From positions 28,750 through 92,749 of the forward strand of contig JAERTF010000041.1 in NCBI GenBank assembly GCA_016845105.1: a DNA stretch of 64,000 nucleotides. The letters are read 5' to 3'. Position numbers and translations under genes: made by a program. The DNA is from Bacteroidota bacterium. Lineage in GTDB: Bacteria > Bacteroidota > Bacteroidia > Bacteroidales > F082. This document shows positions 9,158 through 19,900 of the stretch, piece by piece. Every line of letters starts with the position of its first letter. Position 1 is the first letter of the stretch. The notes below the pieces were generated by a model. The model did not search any database. It was given only the letters and a program-made list of their open reading frames with translations, and had not been told where the DNA came from.

Positions 9158-12100
9158 ATGGCAGAAAAATTTAAATCAAAAGCTTTAGAAGCAAACCTGG
9201 CAGAAACAAGATATAAGGACATAAATATAAAGCCTAATTATCAGCACTTTATAAACCTCTCCAAAAAATACTTTGGAATCAATAAACGTGCAAACGATTG
9301 CATTGTTGAATATCAACACCCTTTTTCCAATAGAAAATTTGTTGCAGAAGAGCTTCGGAAGATATTATTGACCGATTATTGGTATTACATTGGTATAGAT
9401 AAATCTAAAAATGCCTTTAATGTTCCTATTGAATTGCTCGAGATATTATTATTAGAACAGAAAAGCTCTGAGTTTCACGTAACGATAATAAAAACGTTTC
9501 TGGAGTTTATACAAAAACTTGGGAAAGAAAAAAAGGATTACACCAGCACAATTAAACTATGCTTCAAAGCAATTACTTCAGGCTTAAAAACCGACCCCAT
9601 TAGTTATATCATTGCATCAAAGTATTTTAACAGGTATTTGAAGGATATAGCCACAGGAAATGAATTCAAAGAACAGATACTTATTACCAACCTGTTAATT
9701 TACAAGAAGAATCTAGAGTATTGGAAATCAACTACAAAAATTGAGGATTGGGTTTTACAGAATTCAGAAATTTTAAAAATTGATCCTAGTATAATTATCG
9801 ACAACCTTGGTTCACCTTGGTTTGATGGTTTGCTAGTTAAGCTTGAAAGCATTGATAACTGGAAATCCTTAGTGGATGAATTTCCAGACTATGACCAAAT
9901 AGCAGATAAATTTGCTTCAGCGATTTCACTATTCGATTCATTTATTGTGAAATTCTATTATAGTTTCTACCTATTGCAACTCTCAGGTATGGAATTTCAC
10001 AAAGAAAGAATTATCTGGAATCTAAATAGCATGTTAAAACAGGCAATTGTTGAGGTTGACAAAAACAAGATAATCGAGTTTATCGACCGGATTTTTGGTT
10101 TCTGCATTGAAATGAGAAAAGAACATACATCATCAGTATTAGATATATTATTAACTCTTGGAAAAAAAATAATTGATATTGATGATACACCAGAACGTAA
10201 GCTAATTCATTACTTCGAAGACAAAATAATTGATTTTGGATTTGAGACACCTGGAATGGTCTATGTTAACGAAGATTGGCAATTATCGGTTAATGATAAC
10301 CACATAAAAAATATAAGTGTATGGTTGGAGCTTACTGAGTATTCACAATTGGAAATGGAGAAACTACTTTCTGTATTAATTGTGAATCTACAACTTGGTG
10401 GTATTTTTCTTAGCGACACTGATCTTTTCCAAAGAGAAATCACTAAGATTCTTAACTCCAATATTGCTCCGTTTTACAAAAAGGTAAAGCAATTAACCCG
10501 CATTTTTCCCGTATACTTTAATGAAATTGGTGCCGAAGGTGAAATTAGAAAGGTAACAACTTCGATGGATGAAATTTCACATCGAAAAGATAAACTAATC
10601 CATTTTCTTCGAAAACAAGTTCATACAGAGAGCAATAATACGCTAATAGGACTCACAAAAAAAATATTCAACTTTTGGTTCGATGGCAATATCGACACCA
10701 TAAAACATGTACTTCCCAAAAATGTGTATGAATCAATTGATAAAAGTGGTGAGTTTTTTGCACCTGTTCATGATATGGTTGTGAAAATGCATAAAGTGAG
10801 TAATAAATCACCAGATGAATTGCTATCACTTAATGAGGATGAATTTGATCGTTTACTAAATAGTATACAACCTAAAAATGACCGGGATATTGAGAGATTG
10901 CATGATATGAGAATGTTATATGCATATCTGAAGGAGAAGTACTCATTTGAAACGGTAGACATTTCGAGCATCCTTAAAAAATACTCATATATTGATGATT
11001 CTGATATAGTACTATTTAAATTGGCATTGGAAAAAGATGATATTGGTGCTTCTTTAAAACTAATTTATAAGTTTATGAATAGTTTAAAAGAGATTATCTT
11101 TAATGAGAAACCAAGTCAAGGATGGGAGAACATTTATCATAAACGGCATATCGCAATTGGAATTCCATCAATGTACGGCACCTACAGAGAACCTAAATTT
11201 GAAGCACTGGGATTAACTTTCAGATTGGAAAATGTTGCTACAAGGTTAATGGAGAAAGTTGTAGAAAGAATAAACCTTAGCTACATATCTGCGAAAACAC
11301 TAACTGATATATACGATATACTTGATTTCTTTAGAGAAGGACTTGAATTGGATGGTATTACAAACCAGAGTTTCAATTCAAACTTGCTGATGCTTAAATA
11401 TAGTTTACGATCACAAAGCTTATCATTCGATCAATATATAAACATTTTTCAGTTTTTGGCTGAAGATGTTAAACGTACCATCATAAAGTATTTCTTAAAA
11501 TCCTATGAAATTCCACTGCGAATAGTCATACCTCAACTTTTTGATCGTGAAAACAAGTTAAGTCCTGAAGAAGTAGTTAATCTTGTAAATAAAGTATCCG
11601 AAACCTTTTATCGCGATGTAATTGCAGAGGCATTTCTTATGCAACCATTGGATAATTTTATTGCACGGATTTTAGAGTCGTTGCGTGCAATGGCTGACAA
11701 TATTAAACCCTCTATGATTAAGGAGGTAATGTCATATAATTCGGATTTAGTTATTGCCAGACTTGGCAGGTCAAATCCACAAGTTGATAATCAGGTATTT
11801 TTAGGATCAAAGGCTTACCATTTAAAAAACTTGAGGATGGCGGGGTTTCCTATTCCACCTGGTTTTGTATTAACCACAGAAGTATTTAGAAAACATAAGG
11901 CGATTTTTGAACACCCTGAGTTACGTGACGAGATTTATCATTTAATACGAGAACATCTTGCCAAAGTAGAATACGCATCAAAAAAAGAATTTGGTAATCC
12001 TGACAACCCCCTATTACTCTCTGTTCGTTCCGGAACAGCAATATCAATGCCGGGAGCAATGGACACAATACTTAATGTGGGAATGAATGACGAAATAACC

Positions 12101-13276
12101 GAGAGTTTAAGTAAGAACCCACATTTCGCTTGGTCGGCTTGGGATTCATACCGCAGACTAATTCAAAGTTGGGGAATGGCGTTTGGCTTATCCAGAGATG
12201 AGTTTGATAGTGTTATGGAGAGCTATAAAATAAAGTTTGACGTTGATCAGAAAACAGAATTTAGCCCACTGGCCATGAAAGAAATAGCGTTGGCTTATAA
12301 AAAAACTATAAAGGACAATAACATTGAATTTGAAGAAGATGTATTTACTCAACTTATCATAAGTACAAATTTTGTTTTCGAATCCTGGTCATCCGAACGT
12401 GCAAAGGTTTACCGGGAGCACCTTGAGATTGCTGATGAATGGGGTACTGCTGTAGTTGTTCAACAAATGATTTTTGGAAATATTCACCATAGTTCAGGTA
12501 CTGGAGTTGTGTTTACGCAGGATCCAACAAAAGAAACCCAGGGTGTTAGTCTCTACGGAGATTACACTTTTAGGAGTCAGGGTGAAGATATTGTGGCCGG
12601 TTTGGTAAAGCCAAAACCTGTAAGTAAAGATCAAATTTCTGAAAATGAAGGAAATGATTCCCTTCAAGAATTATGTCCAAAAATATATAACAGGCTAAAC
12701 CTAATGGCAGTTCAGTTAACTGAAGACCTTGGTTATAGTCCGCAGGAAATTGAGTTTACATTCGAATCTGATGACCCTGAAGATTTATATATCCTGCAAA
12801 TAAGAAATCAGGACATGGCATCACGACAAGCTGTTAATGTATTTAAAACAAGTCATGATAGCATGCAACTTGTGGGGCGTGGTATTGGTGTTGGTGGTGG
12901 TGTAATGAATGGAAGGGTCGCATTTGATCAAGAAGATATTACAGCACTCAGAAAAAAATTCACAACCGATAATATCATACTGGTACGGCCTGATACTGTT
13001 CCGGATGATATTGGGATGATTTTTGAAACAGACGGTTTACTAACCGGTAAGGGAGGTGCAACTTCACATGCAGCAGTTACTGCTGTTAGATTAGGAAAAA
13101 CATCAGTTGTAAACTGCACCAGCCTACTTGTTAGGGAAGATGAGAAAAGTTGTAAGCTAGGTGATGTCGAATTTATATCAGGAGATAAAATTAGTATTGA
13201 TGGATACCTTGGTAATGTATACAAAGGAAATTATCCCATTGAAAGTCGTTTAGAATATTCTGAATTTAAGTTCTAA
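9158..13276 (+). CDS. PPDK/PEP-synthase-like dikinase with long N-terminal region and no PEP-binding barrel
   Basis: 1372-residue protein. Residues about 1-870 are mainly helical and match no family I recognise. Residues about 875-1215 form the PPDK_N (ATP-grasp) domain, starting with FLGSKAYHLKNLRMAGFPIP and containing SVRSGTAISMPGAMDTILNV. Residues about 1230-1372 are the swivelling phosphohistidine domain with LTGKGGATSHAAVTAVRLGK; His1304 is the predicted phosphoryl carrier. The chain ends soon after, so the C-terminal TIM barrel that binds PEP/pyruvate in PPDK and PEP synthase is absent. It therefore probably transfers the beta-phosphate of ATP to another acceptor, as in glucan water dikinases or rifampicin phosphotransferase, or works with a separate acceptor protein. 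It should not be annotated as pyruvate phosphate dikinase. The glycogen synthase-phosphorylase fusion lies 3.7 kb downstream on the same strand, making a storage-glucan role possible but unproven. Confidence 0.75.
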   Translation: MAEKFKSKALEANLAETRYKDINIKPNYQHFINLSKKYFGINKRANDCIVEYQHPFSNRKFVAEELRKILLTDYWYYIGIDKSKNAFNVPIELLEILLLEQKSSEFHVTIIKTFLEFIQKLGKEKKDYTSTIKLCFKAITSGLKTDPISYIIASKYFNRYLKDIATGNEFKEQILITNLLIYKKNLEYWKSTTKIEDWVLQNSEILKIDPSIIIDNLGSPWFDGLLVKLESIDNWKSLVDEFPDYDQIADKFASAISLFDSFIVKFYYSFYLLQLSGMEFHKERIIWNLNSMLKQAIVEVDKNKIIEFIDRIFGFCIEMRKEHTSSVLDILLTLGKKIIDIDDTPERKLIHYFEDKIIDFGFETPGMVYVNEDWQLSVNDNHIKNISVWLELTEYSQLEMEKLLSVLIVNLQLGGIFLSDTDLFQREITKILNSNIAPFYKKVKQLTRIFPVYFNEIGAEGEIRKVTTSMDEISHRKDKLIHFLRKQVHTESNNTLIGLTKKIFNFWFDGNIDTIKHVLPKNVYESIDKSGEFFAPVHDMVVKMHKVSNKSPDELLSLNEDEFDRLLNSIQPKNDRDIERLHDMRMLYAYLKEKYSFETVDISSILKKYSYIDDSDIVLFKLALEKDDIGASLKLIYKFMNSLKEIIFNEKPSQGWENIYHKRHIAIGIPSMYGTYREPKFEALGLTFRLENVATRLMEKVVERINLSYISAKTLTDIYDILDFFREGLELDGITNQSFNSNLLMLKYSLRSQSLSFDQYINIFQFLAEDVKRTIIKYFLKSYEIPLRIVIPQLFDRENKLSPEEVVNLVNKVSETFYRDVIAEAFLMQPLDNFIARILESLRAMADNIKPSMIKEVMSYNSDLVIARLGRSNPQVDNQVFLGSKAYHLKNLRMAGFPIPPGFVLTTEVFRKHKAIFEHPELRDEIYHLIREHLAKVEYASKKEFGNPDNPLLLSVRSGTAISMPGAMDTILNVGMNDEITESLSKNPHFAWSAWDSYRRLIQSWGMAFGLSRDEFDSVMESYKIKFDVDQKTEFSPLAMKEIALAYKKTIKDNNIEFEEDVFTQLIISTNFVFESWSSERAKVYREHLEIADEWGTAVVVQQMIFGNIHHSSGTGVVFTQDPTKETQGVSLYGDYTFRSQGEDIVAGLVKPKPVSKDQISENEGNDSLQELCPKIYNRLNLMAVQLTEDLGYSPQEIEFTFESDDPEDLYILQIRNQDMASRQAVNVFKTSHDSMQLVGRGIGVGGGVMNGRVAFDQEDITALRKKFTTDNIILVRPDTVPDDIGMIFETDGLLTGKGGATSHAAVTAVRLGKTSVVNCTSLLVREDEKSCKLGDVEFISGDKISIDGYLGNVYKGNYPIESRLEYSEFKF

Positions 13277-13420
13277 CATGGCATATCAGTTTTAATGCCA
13301 ACACTCCATTGTTATAATTTAACACATCAGTTTCCACTAAATATCAATGTATCCATTATTTAGAAATTGGTCTAAACAACAAATATGATTACCCCATGTA
13401 ATTATTGTTTACATATTTTG

Positions 13421-13428
13421 TACCTTTA
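13421..13428 (+). promoter_or_regulatory. Possible -7 box (TACCTTTA) of icd
   Basis: TTTTGTACCTTTACGG is a near-consensus Bacteroidota -7 region (one mismatch to TAnnTTTG). It lies inside a longer icd reading frame starting at 13405, which argues that the true icd start is the ATG at 13501. Confidence 0.45.
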
Positions 13429-13500
13429 CGGCCTTCAAAATATAAGCATATATTAACATATGATAGATGTTTTAGATGTTTACAAATTATTAATAAATTA

Positions 13501-14736
13501 ATGAATACTATGGACAAAATTCGTGTAGCAAACCCTGTTGTTGAACTGGATGGAGACGAAATGACCAGGATTATCTGGACTATGATTAAAAACAAATTAA
13601 TTTTACCCTATCTCGATATCAATATCAAGTATTATGACCTTGGTATGGAAGCCAGAGATGAAACAGATGATCAAATAACAATAGATGCTGCGAATGCCAT
13701 AAAAAAATATAATGTAGGTATTAAATGTGCTACTATTACACCCGATGAACTCAGAGTTGAAGAATTTGGGTTAAAACAGATGTGGCGATCACCAAATGGC
13801 ACTATTCGGAATATAATTGGTGGCACAGTCTTTCGTGAACCTATTATGATGAAAAACATTCCGCGATTAGTTCCAGGGTGGACAAAACCAATAGTTATTG
13901 GAAGACACGCTTTTGGTGATCAATATCGTGCAACGGACTTTTTAACAAAAGGAAAAGGAAGATTAACCATTACTTACACTCCTGATGATGGTGGTGAAAA
14001 ACAGTCATACACTGTGCACGATTTCGATGGTGATGGTGTTGCAATGGCAATGTATAATACCGATGAATCCATAAAAGGTTTTGCACACTCTTGTTTCAAT
14101 ATGGCACTGGAAAAAGGCTGGCCCTTGTACCTCAGCACGAAAAATACTATCCTAAAAAAATATGACGGTAGATTTAAGGATATTTTTGAGGAAATATATC
14201 AAAATGAGTTTATCGACAGGTTTAAAGCAAAAGGTATTATTTATGAGCACAGACTCATTGACGATATGGTAGCTGCAGCCCTTAAATGGGAGGGTGGTTT
14301 TGTTTGGGCCTGCAAAAATTATGACGGTGATGTTCAGTCTGACACACTGGCTCAAGGATTTGGTTCTTTGGGACTAATGACTTCTGTATTAATGGCTCCT
14401 GATGGCAAAACCATTGAAGCCGAAGCTGCTCATGGAACTGTAACACGCCACTACCGCGAGCATCAAAAAGGAAACCCTACCTCCACCAATCCAATTGCTT
14501 CCATATTTGCATGGACCAGAGGCCTAGCACACCGCGGAGTTCTGGATGAAAATCAACAACTGATCGACTTTGCAAATACACTTGAACAAGTATGCATTGA
14601 AACTGTTGAATCGGGTAGTATGACCAAAGATCTCGCACTTATTATTCATGGTAAAGATTTAAATTCAAGTCATTACCTGACTACTGAAGAATTCCTAGTT
14701 GCTCTTGATGAGGCATTGAAAACAAAATTATCCTAG
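13501..14736 (+). CDS. icd: NADP-dependent isocitrate dehydrogenase, dimeric eukaryote-like type
   Basis: TCA-cycle enzyme that converts isocitrate to 2-oxoglutarate and CO2 with NADP. The sequence [18 protein letters not shown] at the start, [40 protein letters not shown] and [14 protein letters not shown] are signatures of the homodimeric subfamily shared with eukaryotes, not of the E. coli type. [15 protein letters not shown] near the C-terminus carries the NADP-specificity region. The start is set at 13501 (411 residues, the usual length) because the 32 residues coded upstream are not conserved and overlap a -7 box; ATG 13510 is an alternative. It is followed after 21 bases by gltA, so the first and third TCA steps are likely cotranscribed. 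Confidence 0.93.
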   Translation: MNTMDKIRVANPVVELDGDEMTRIIWTMIKNKLILPYLDINIKYYDLGMEARDETDDQITIDAANAIKKYNVGIKCATITPDELRVEEFGLKQMWRSPNGTIRNIIGGTVFREPIMMKNIPRLVPGWTKPIVIGRHAFGDQYRATDFLTKGKGRLTITYTPDDGGEKQSYTVHDFDGDGVAMAMYNTDESIKGFAHSCFNMALEKGWPLYLSTKNTILKKYDGRFKDIFEEIYQNEFIDRFKAKGIIYEHRLIDDMVAAALKWEGGFVWACKNYDGDVQSDTLAQGFGSLGLMTSVLMAPDGKTIEAEAAHGTVTRHYREHQKGNPTSTNPIASIFAWTRGLAHRGVLDENQQLIDFANTLEQVCIETVESGSMTKDLALIIHGKDLNSSHYLTTEEFLVALDEALKTKLS

Positions 14737-14757
14737 TAAACCAAATAATACAGATTA

Positions 14758-16062
14758 ATGAACACACTTAAAAGTAAATTATACGAAAAGATTGAAGCCC
14801 ACAGGCCGAGAATTAAAAGATTACTTGAAGAGCACGGAGAAACAGTTATAAATGATGTAACGGTGCAACAAGTAATTGGAGGTATGCGTGGTATCAAAAG
14901 TTTAATTACTGATATATCATACCTTGACCCTTTTGAAGGAATTAGATATAGGGGTTATACATTAGATGAAGTATTCGAAAAATTACCAAAACCTGTTGGT
15001 AGTAAAATGCCATACGTTGAAGGGTTATTTTATTTATTATTAACTGGTGAAATTCCAACCGACAGCCAAGTTTCAGATGTAATTTATGACTCTGTTAATA
15101 GAAGACAGTTGCCAAAATATGTTTATGAAGTAATTGATGCATTTCCCAACAATAGTCATCCTATGGTAATTCTTTCAGCCGCGGTAATGTCAATGCAACG
15201 TGAATCCATATTCAATATTCGTTATCAGAGAGGAATGGACAAGCGTGATTATTGGGATCCAACCTTTGAAGATGCATTTAGTTTAATCAGTAAGTTACCA
15301 GTAATTGGGGCATATATATATAATAAACTTTACACGAAAAAAGAAAATGTTTACCAAGACCCAACATTAGACTTTGGTGGTAATTTTGCATCAATGCTTG
15401 GTATTGATAAACCATATGATGATGTATCACGAATGTATTTCATTGTTCATGCAGATCATGAAAGCGGAAACGTTAGCGCACACGCCGGACATCTTATCTC
15501 CAGCTCATTATCCGATGTATATTATTCAATTTCAGGTATGATAAATGGGTTGGCGGGCCCCTTGCATGGGTTGGCAACTCAAGAAGTCCTTAGATGGATT
15601 CAGGAAATTAGAGGCAGACTAGGCAACAAAGTACCAAGCGAAGATGATATGAAAAAGTTTGTACACGACACATTAAATGGTGGGCAAATTATTCCTGGAT
15701 TTGGGCATGCTGTTTTAAGAAAGACTGATCCTCGTTATACAATACAACGCGAGTTTTCATTGGAGAATTTCCCTGAAGACGAGTTATTCAAATATGTTGA
15801 TATGCTTTATAAGGTTGTACCTCCAATACTACAGGAACATGGTAAAGCTAAAAACCCATGGCCAAATGTTGACGCCCAATCAGGTGTTATTCAATGGCAT
15901 TATGGAATTACACAATACGATTTCTACACGGTATTATTTTCCATTGGACGCTCACTTGGTGTTATCTCGAACATAATATGGGCAAGAGCGTTAGGCTACC
16001 CAATAGAACGACCAAAATCAATTACTACAGATATGCTTGAGCAAATGGTTGGTATAAAATAA
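14758..16062 (+). CDS. gltA: Citrate synthase (eukaryote-like, long form)
   Basis: Condenses acetyl-CoA and oxaloacetate to citrate. The 434-residue protein carries HADHESGNVSAHAGHLISSS, GLAGPLHGLATQEVLRW and GFGHAVLRKTDPRY, which hold the two catalytic histidines, and the catalytic Asp lies in NVDAQSGVIQWHYG. The pattern is that of the eukaryote/mitochondria-like citrate synthase group rather than the hexameric E. coli enzyme. It starts 21 bases after icd and ends before a very strong hairpin terminator, which closes an icd-gltA transcription unit. The dimeric icd next to it belongs to an equally eukaryote-like subfamily. Confidence 0.93.
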   Translation: MNTLKSKLYEKIEAHRPRIKRLLEEHGETVINDVTVQQVIGGMRGIKSLITDISYLDPFEGIRYRGYTLDEVFEKLPKPVGSKMPYVEGLFYLLLTGEIPTDSQVSDVIYDSVNRRQLPKYVYEVIDAFPNNSHPMVILSAAVMSMQRESIFNIRYQRGMDKRDYWDPTFEDAFSLISKLPVIGAYIYNKLYTKKENVYQDPTLDFGGNFASMLGIDKPYDDVSRMYFIVHADHESGNVSAHAGHLISSSLSDVYYSISGMINGLAGPLHGLATQEVLRWIQEIRGRLGNKVPSEDDMKKFVHDTLNGGQIIPGFGHAVLRKTDPRYTIQREFSLENFPEDELFKYVDMLYKVVPPILQEHGKAKNPWPNVDAQSGVIQWHYGITQYDFYTVLFSIGRSLGVISNIIWARALGYPIERPKSITTDMLEQMVGIK

Positions 16063-16081
16063 TAACAATAAATATTATATT

Positions 16082-16117
16082 GAGCCCTTTCCGATAAATC
16101 GGAAAGGGCTCTTTTTT
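16082..16117 (+). terminator. Strong rho-independent terminator after gltA
   Basis: Perfect 14-bp stem GAGCCCTTTCCGAT (16082-16095) / ATCGGAAAGGGCTC (16098-16111) with a two-base nominal loop (AA; the inner pairs probably open), followed by TTTTTT. The best terminator in the window. Confidence 0.95.
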
Positions 16118-16151
16118 ACACCAATCTCCCATTTGTATTTCTGATAGACAA

Positions 16152-16181
16152 TTGAGTATAAAGCCAAACCTTGTATCTTAG
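16152..16181 (+). promoter_or_regulatory. Promoter of the yjbQ-like gene: TTG-N19-TATCTTAG
   Basis: TTG at 16152-16154, 19-base spacer, and TATCTTAG at 16174-16181 (one mismatch to TAnnTTTG). The expected transcription start is near 16188, leaving a leader of only about 9 bases before the ATG at 16197, so the mRNA may be nearly leaderless. Confidence 0.65.
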
Positions 16182-16196
16182 CAAAAAGTAATCTTA

Positions 16197-16607
16197 ATGA
16201 TCCAACAAACTGAAATACAATTAAACTCCATGTCGAGGGGATTTCACAATATTGATCGAATAATAAGTGGAGCATTCGAAAAACTACCAGAGGCCGGGAT
16301 GATAAATATATTTGTAAAACACACCTCTGCAGCATTAATGATAAATGAAAACGCTGATCCTGATGTTCAAGTTGACTTACAAAGTTTATTAGACAGAATA
16401 GCACCTGAAGGCGAACCCTATTACCAGCACACCATGGAAGGCAGAGATGATATGCCGGCACATTTTAAATCATCGGTTTTTGGACAATCGCTAAACGTAC
16501 CAGTTACCAATGGAAGACTTAATCTTGGCACATGGCAAAGCATCTTTTTTTGTGAATTTAGAAACTACGGGGGGCGCAGAGCCATTGTAGTAACGATTTA
16601 TCAATAA
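16197..16607 (+). CDS. YjbQ family protein (secondary thiamine-phosphate synthase fold)
   Basis: Small UPF0047/YjbQ protein of 136 residues. E. coli YjbQ shows weak thiamine-phosphate synthase activity in vivo, but the true role of the family is uncertain. Visible signatures are INIFVKHTSAALMINENADP (near residue 40), the family core with conserved His and Asn; H-T-M-E-G-R-D-D-M-P-A-H (near 82-93), which supplies further metal-binding histidines; and LNLGTWQSIFFCEF towards the end, followed by VVTIYQ. The length and the full motif set indicate an intact protein. It stands alone with its own promoter between the gltA terminator and the glycogen gene, and no thiamine genes are nearby, so a thiamine role is not supported by context. 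Confidence 0.88.
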   Translation: MIQQTEIQLNSMSRGFHNIDRIISGAFEKLPEAGMINIFVKHTSAALMINENADPDVQVDLQSLLDRIAPEGEPYYQHTMEGRDDMPAHFKSSVFGQSLNVPVTNGRLNLGTWQSIFFCEFRNYGGRRAIVVTIYQ

Positions 16608-16650
16608 GTGAATAGGTGATTGATTGAGTGAATGAGTAAATATATGAGCA
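16608..16650. repeat. Degenerate GTGAATA/GTGATT-like short repeat
   Basis: Directly after the yjbQ-like stop, units such as GTGAATAG, GTGATTGATTG and AGTGAATGAGTAAAT follow one another. The GTGAATA unit equals the variant unit of the heptamer array at 63879-64000, so this may be a decayed array of the same family. The match is short and could be chance. Confidence 0.4.
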
Positions 16651-16934
16651 ATATTTTATGGTAAAAAAAGTAATAGTAAAAAAACAATTTGACACACTCG
16701 ATGTTCAGGCACTTATTTAGCTAAAGCTACGAGGCTAACACCTAACTGTATCTTTATCAAATAACCTCATACTTATCATAAAGCACCGAAAAGGTTTGCG
16801 GTAGACGTTTTTTAATATTAATATTATATTAATTATGAATTAAATAACATATGTATTTCAATACATTATCTCCATAATTTGTATTTTCGCCGGCTCGATA
16901 ATCATGAGTACCAATTACTAATAGATAAGCTAAA
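16651..16934. other. Non-coding spacer before the glycogen gene
   Basis: With the repeat before it, this makes a 327-base gap. It is A/T-rich, with one AT-palindromic stretch near 16812-16836 and a TATTTTCG -7-like box at 16882-16889, 46 bases before the ATG. I see no credible small gene, hairpin terminator or RNA family in it. Confidence 0.5.
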
Positions 16935-19900
16935 ATGAACATAGATCCTGAATATATATTTGAAACAAGCTGGGAAGTATGCAACAAAATAGGTGGCATA
17001 TACACAGTATTATCAACCAAAGCAAAAAGCATACTTGAGGAATTTGATAATAAATACATACTTATTGGACCTGATGTATGGAAAGAGACAACATCAAACC
17101 CAGATTTTATAGAAGATGTTAGTCTTTTCTCAGATTGGAAGACAATTTCTGCAAAACAAGGATTAAAAGTTAGAACCGGCAGATGGAATATAGAAGGTAA
17201 ACCACAAGTTATTCTGGTTGATTTCACAACTCTTTACCAAAAAAAGGATGAAATATTTGCCCACCTTTGGGAAACATATAAACTAGATTCTTTACATGGT
17301 GAATGGGATTATATTGAATCTGCTATGTTTGGTTACGCAGCTGGGCAGGTTGTTGAAAGTTTTCAAAAATACTATTTACCCCTACCTACTAATATTGTTG
17401 CTCATTTTCATGAATGGATGACTGGCTCAGGAGTACTATATTTAAAAAATAAAGCACCACAGATAAGTACTGCATTTACTACCCATGCAACAGTAATGGG
17501 AAGATCCATAGCAGGAAATGGATTCCCACTTTATGAAAACATTGAGCAATATCAACCCGATCGAATTGCTCGTGACTTCAATATAACCAGCAAGCATTCT
17601 TTGGAATCACTTTCAGCACAGGAAGCTGATGTTTTTACTACTGTAAGTACAATTACGGCAAAGGAATGCAAGCAGTTTTTCGGTGTTAACCCTCATATTA
17701 TCACTACAAATGGTTTTGAAAAAGACTTTGTTCCCGATGGAAAAGAGTTTGAAAAAAAGAGAAAAATTGCCAGAAAAAGAGCATTGCAAATTGCTTCTAA
17801 ACACACTGGGGTAACTTATGACAAGGACACGATATTATTAATAAACAGTGGTAGATACGAATATACCAATAAAGGAATTGATTTGTTCATTAAATCATTG
17901 AACAACATTAAAAATGATGTAACAAAAAAAATAGTTGCATATATAACTGTTCCTGCAGGGCATGGTGAGCCAATTCCTACTGGTGATGGACAATTTTCTG
18001 GTATAAATAGATTCCTAACCCACCATTTAAATAATCCAGATTATGATCCTATTCTTAATGAGATTAATAATCTTGGGCTTAAAAATGATGAATCGGATAA
18101 TGTGCATATAATATTTTCGCCTGTGTATTTGGATGGTAACGATGGTGTCATAAATCTTCCTTATTACGACTTCTTAATAGGGTTTGATTTGTCCATTTTC
18201 CCTTCATATTATGAACCATGGGGCTATACTCCATTGGAAAGTGTTGCATTTAGAATACCTACCCTTACTACTAATTATGCCGGATTTGGTGATTGGGTAA
18301 CCAACGAATTCAAACTTGCACATAATTCGGTTCGTGTCATAAAACGAAACGAGGGGAAAGGTAGTAGGGCAGTTAAACAAATTGAAAACTCAATTAGAGA
18401 CTTCGCCAAACTCGATAACCACATTGGGATTCGAAAAGAAACCAGCAAAGTACTAAAAAAGGCATTATGGCAAGAAATGTCTGTTAACTATTTAAATGCG
18501 TGGGCTCTGGCAATTCGAAATTCTGAAAGAAGAAAAATAAACCTCCCGGTTAAGAAATATACTGAAACACTTAAAATTGATGCAATTGTGAATTCACATA
18601 AACCTGATTGGAAAAAAATACTAGTTCAAAACACACTTCCAAAAGAACTACAGCCTCTTAAGGAACTTGCATTTAACCTATGGTGGTCATGGAATTATAA
18701 AGCAACAAATATGTTTGCTTCGGTTGATGAGGAGAAATGGAAAGCATTTGAGAATAATCCTGTTAAACTTGTTGAATCACTTTCTAAAGAAGATATTGAC
18801 AGACTAAAAAATGATTCTGTTTTCATCAATAATCTTAATGATGTATTTGCTGACTTTAAAGATTACATGAAGAAATCTGAAGATAAACCCAAAGAAATGG
18901 TTGGCTATTTCAGTATGGAATATGGATTGCATAATAGTCTCAAGATATTTTCTGGTGGATTGGGGATTCTTGCAGGTGACTATTTGAAGCAGGCAAGTGA
19001 CTCCAATAAAAACCTAATTGCTTTAGGGCTGCTTTATCGTAACGGATATTTTAAACAAGAATTATCGATTTTTGGAGATCAGCAAGCAAGATATAAAGCA
19101 CAAAAATTTACTGAGTTACCCATATTACCTGTTAGAGATGAAAACGGCGAGTGGATAACTGTTCTTGTGGCACTTCCCGGACGTACTATTACTGCAAAGG
19201 CATGGAGAGTAAACGTTGGTAGAATACCATTGTATTTGCTTGATACAGATGTTGAAGCAAACAATTATGAAGATCGCGATATAACTGCTCAACTATACGG
19301 AGGAGATAATGAACACAGACTCAAACAAGAAATATTACTTGGAATTGGTGGTGTTCGGTTAATAAATAAAATTGGACTGGAACCAACAATTTTTCATAGT
19401 AATGAAGGCCATTCAGCGTTTAGTGGACTGGAAAGAATTAAAGACTTCATGGAAAATCAAAAACTAGATTTTCATGTTTCAAGAGAGCTTGTTCGTGCAA
19501 ATACATTATTTACTACCCATACACCTGTGCCCGCCGGTCATGATGCATTTGATGAACATTTAATGCGTGCATACTTAAGTCATTTTAGTGATATTTTTAA
19601 GATAAGCTGGGAACAATTTATGGCTATGGGTCGTCATAATATTGCAAATTCGCATGAAAAATTTTCAATGAGTTTACTTGCAACCGGGCTTTCACAAGAA
19701 GTAAATGGAGTAAGTAAAATTCATGGTCGTGTTTCACGAGAGATGTTCACTAGCCTTTATCCAGGTTACTTTACAGAAGAGTTGCACATTGGCCATGTAA
19801 CAAACGGAGTTCATTACTTTACATGGACTGACGAACTTTGGCAAAAACTATATAAAGAAAATTTCCATAAGGATTTTGAAAATCATCAGTCTGATCCTAA

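Noticed and set aside
9158..13276. Annotation as pyruvate phosphate dikinase or PEP synthase
   Set aside because: The PEP-binding C-terminal barrel is missing, so neither reaction can be assumed.
13405..13500. Upstream start for icd
   Set aside because: The extra residues are not conserved, and a -7 promoter-like box lies inside them.
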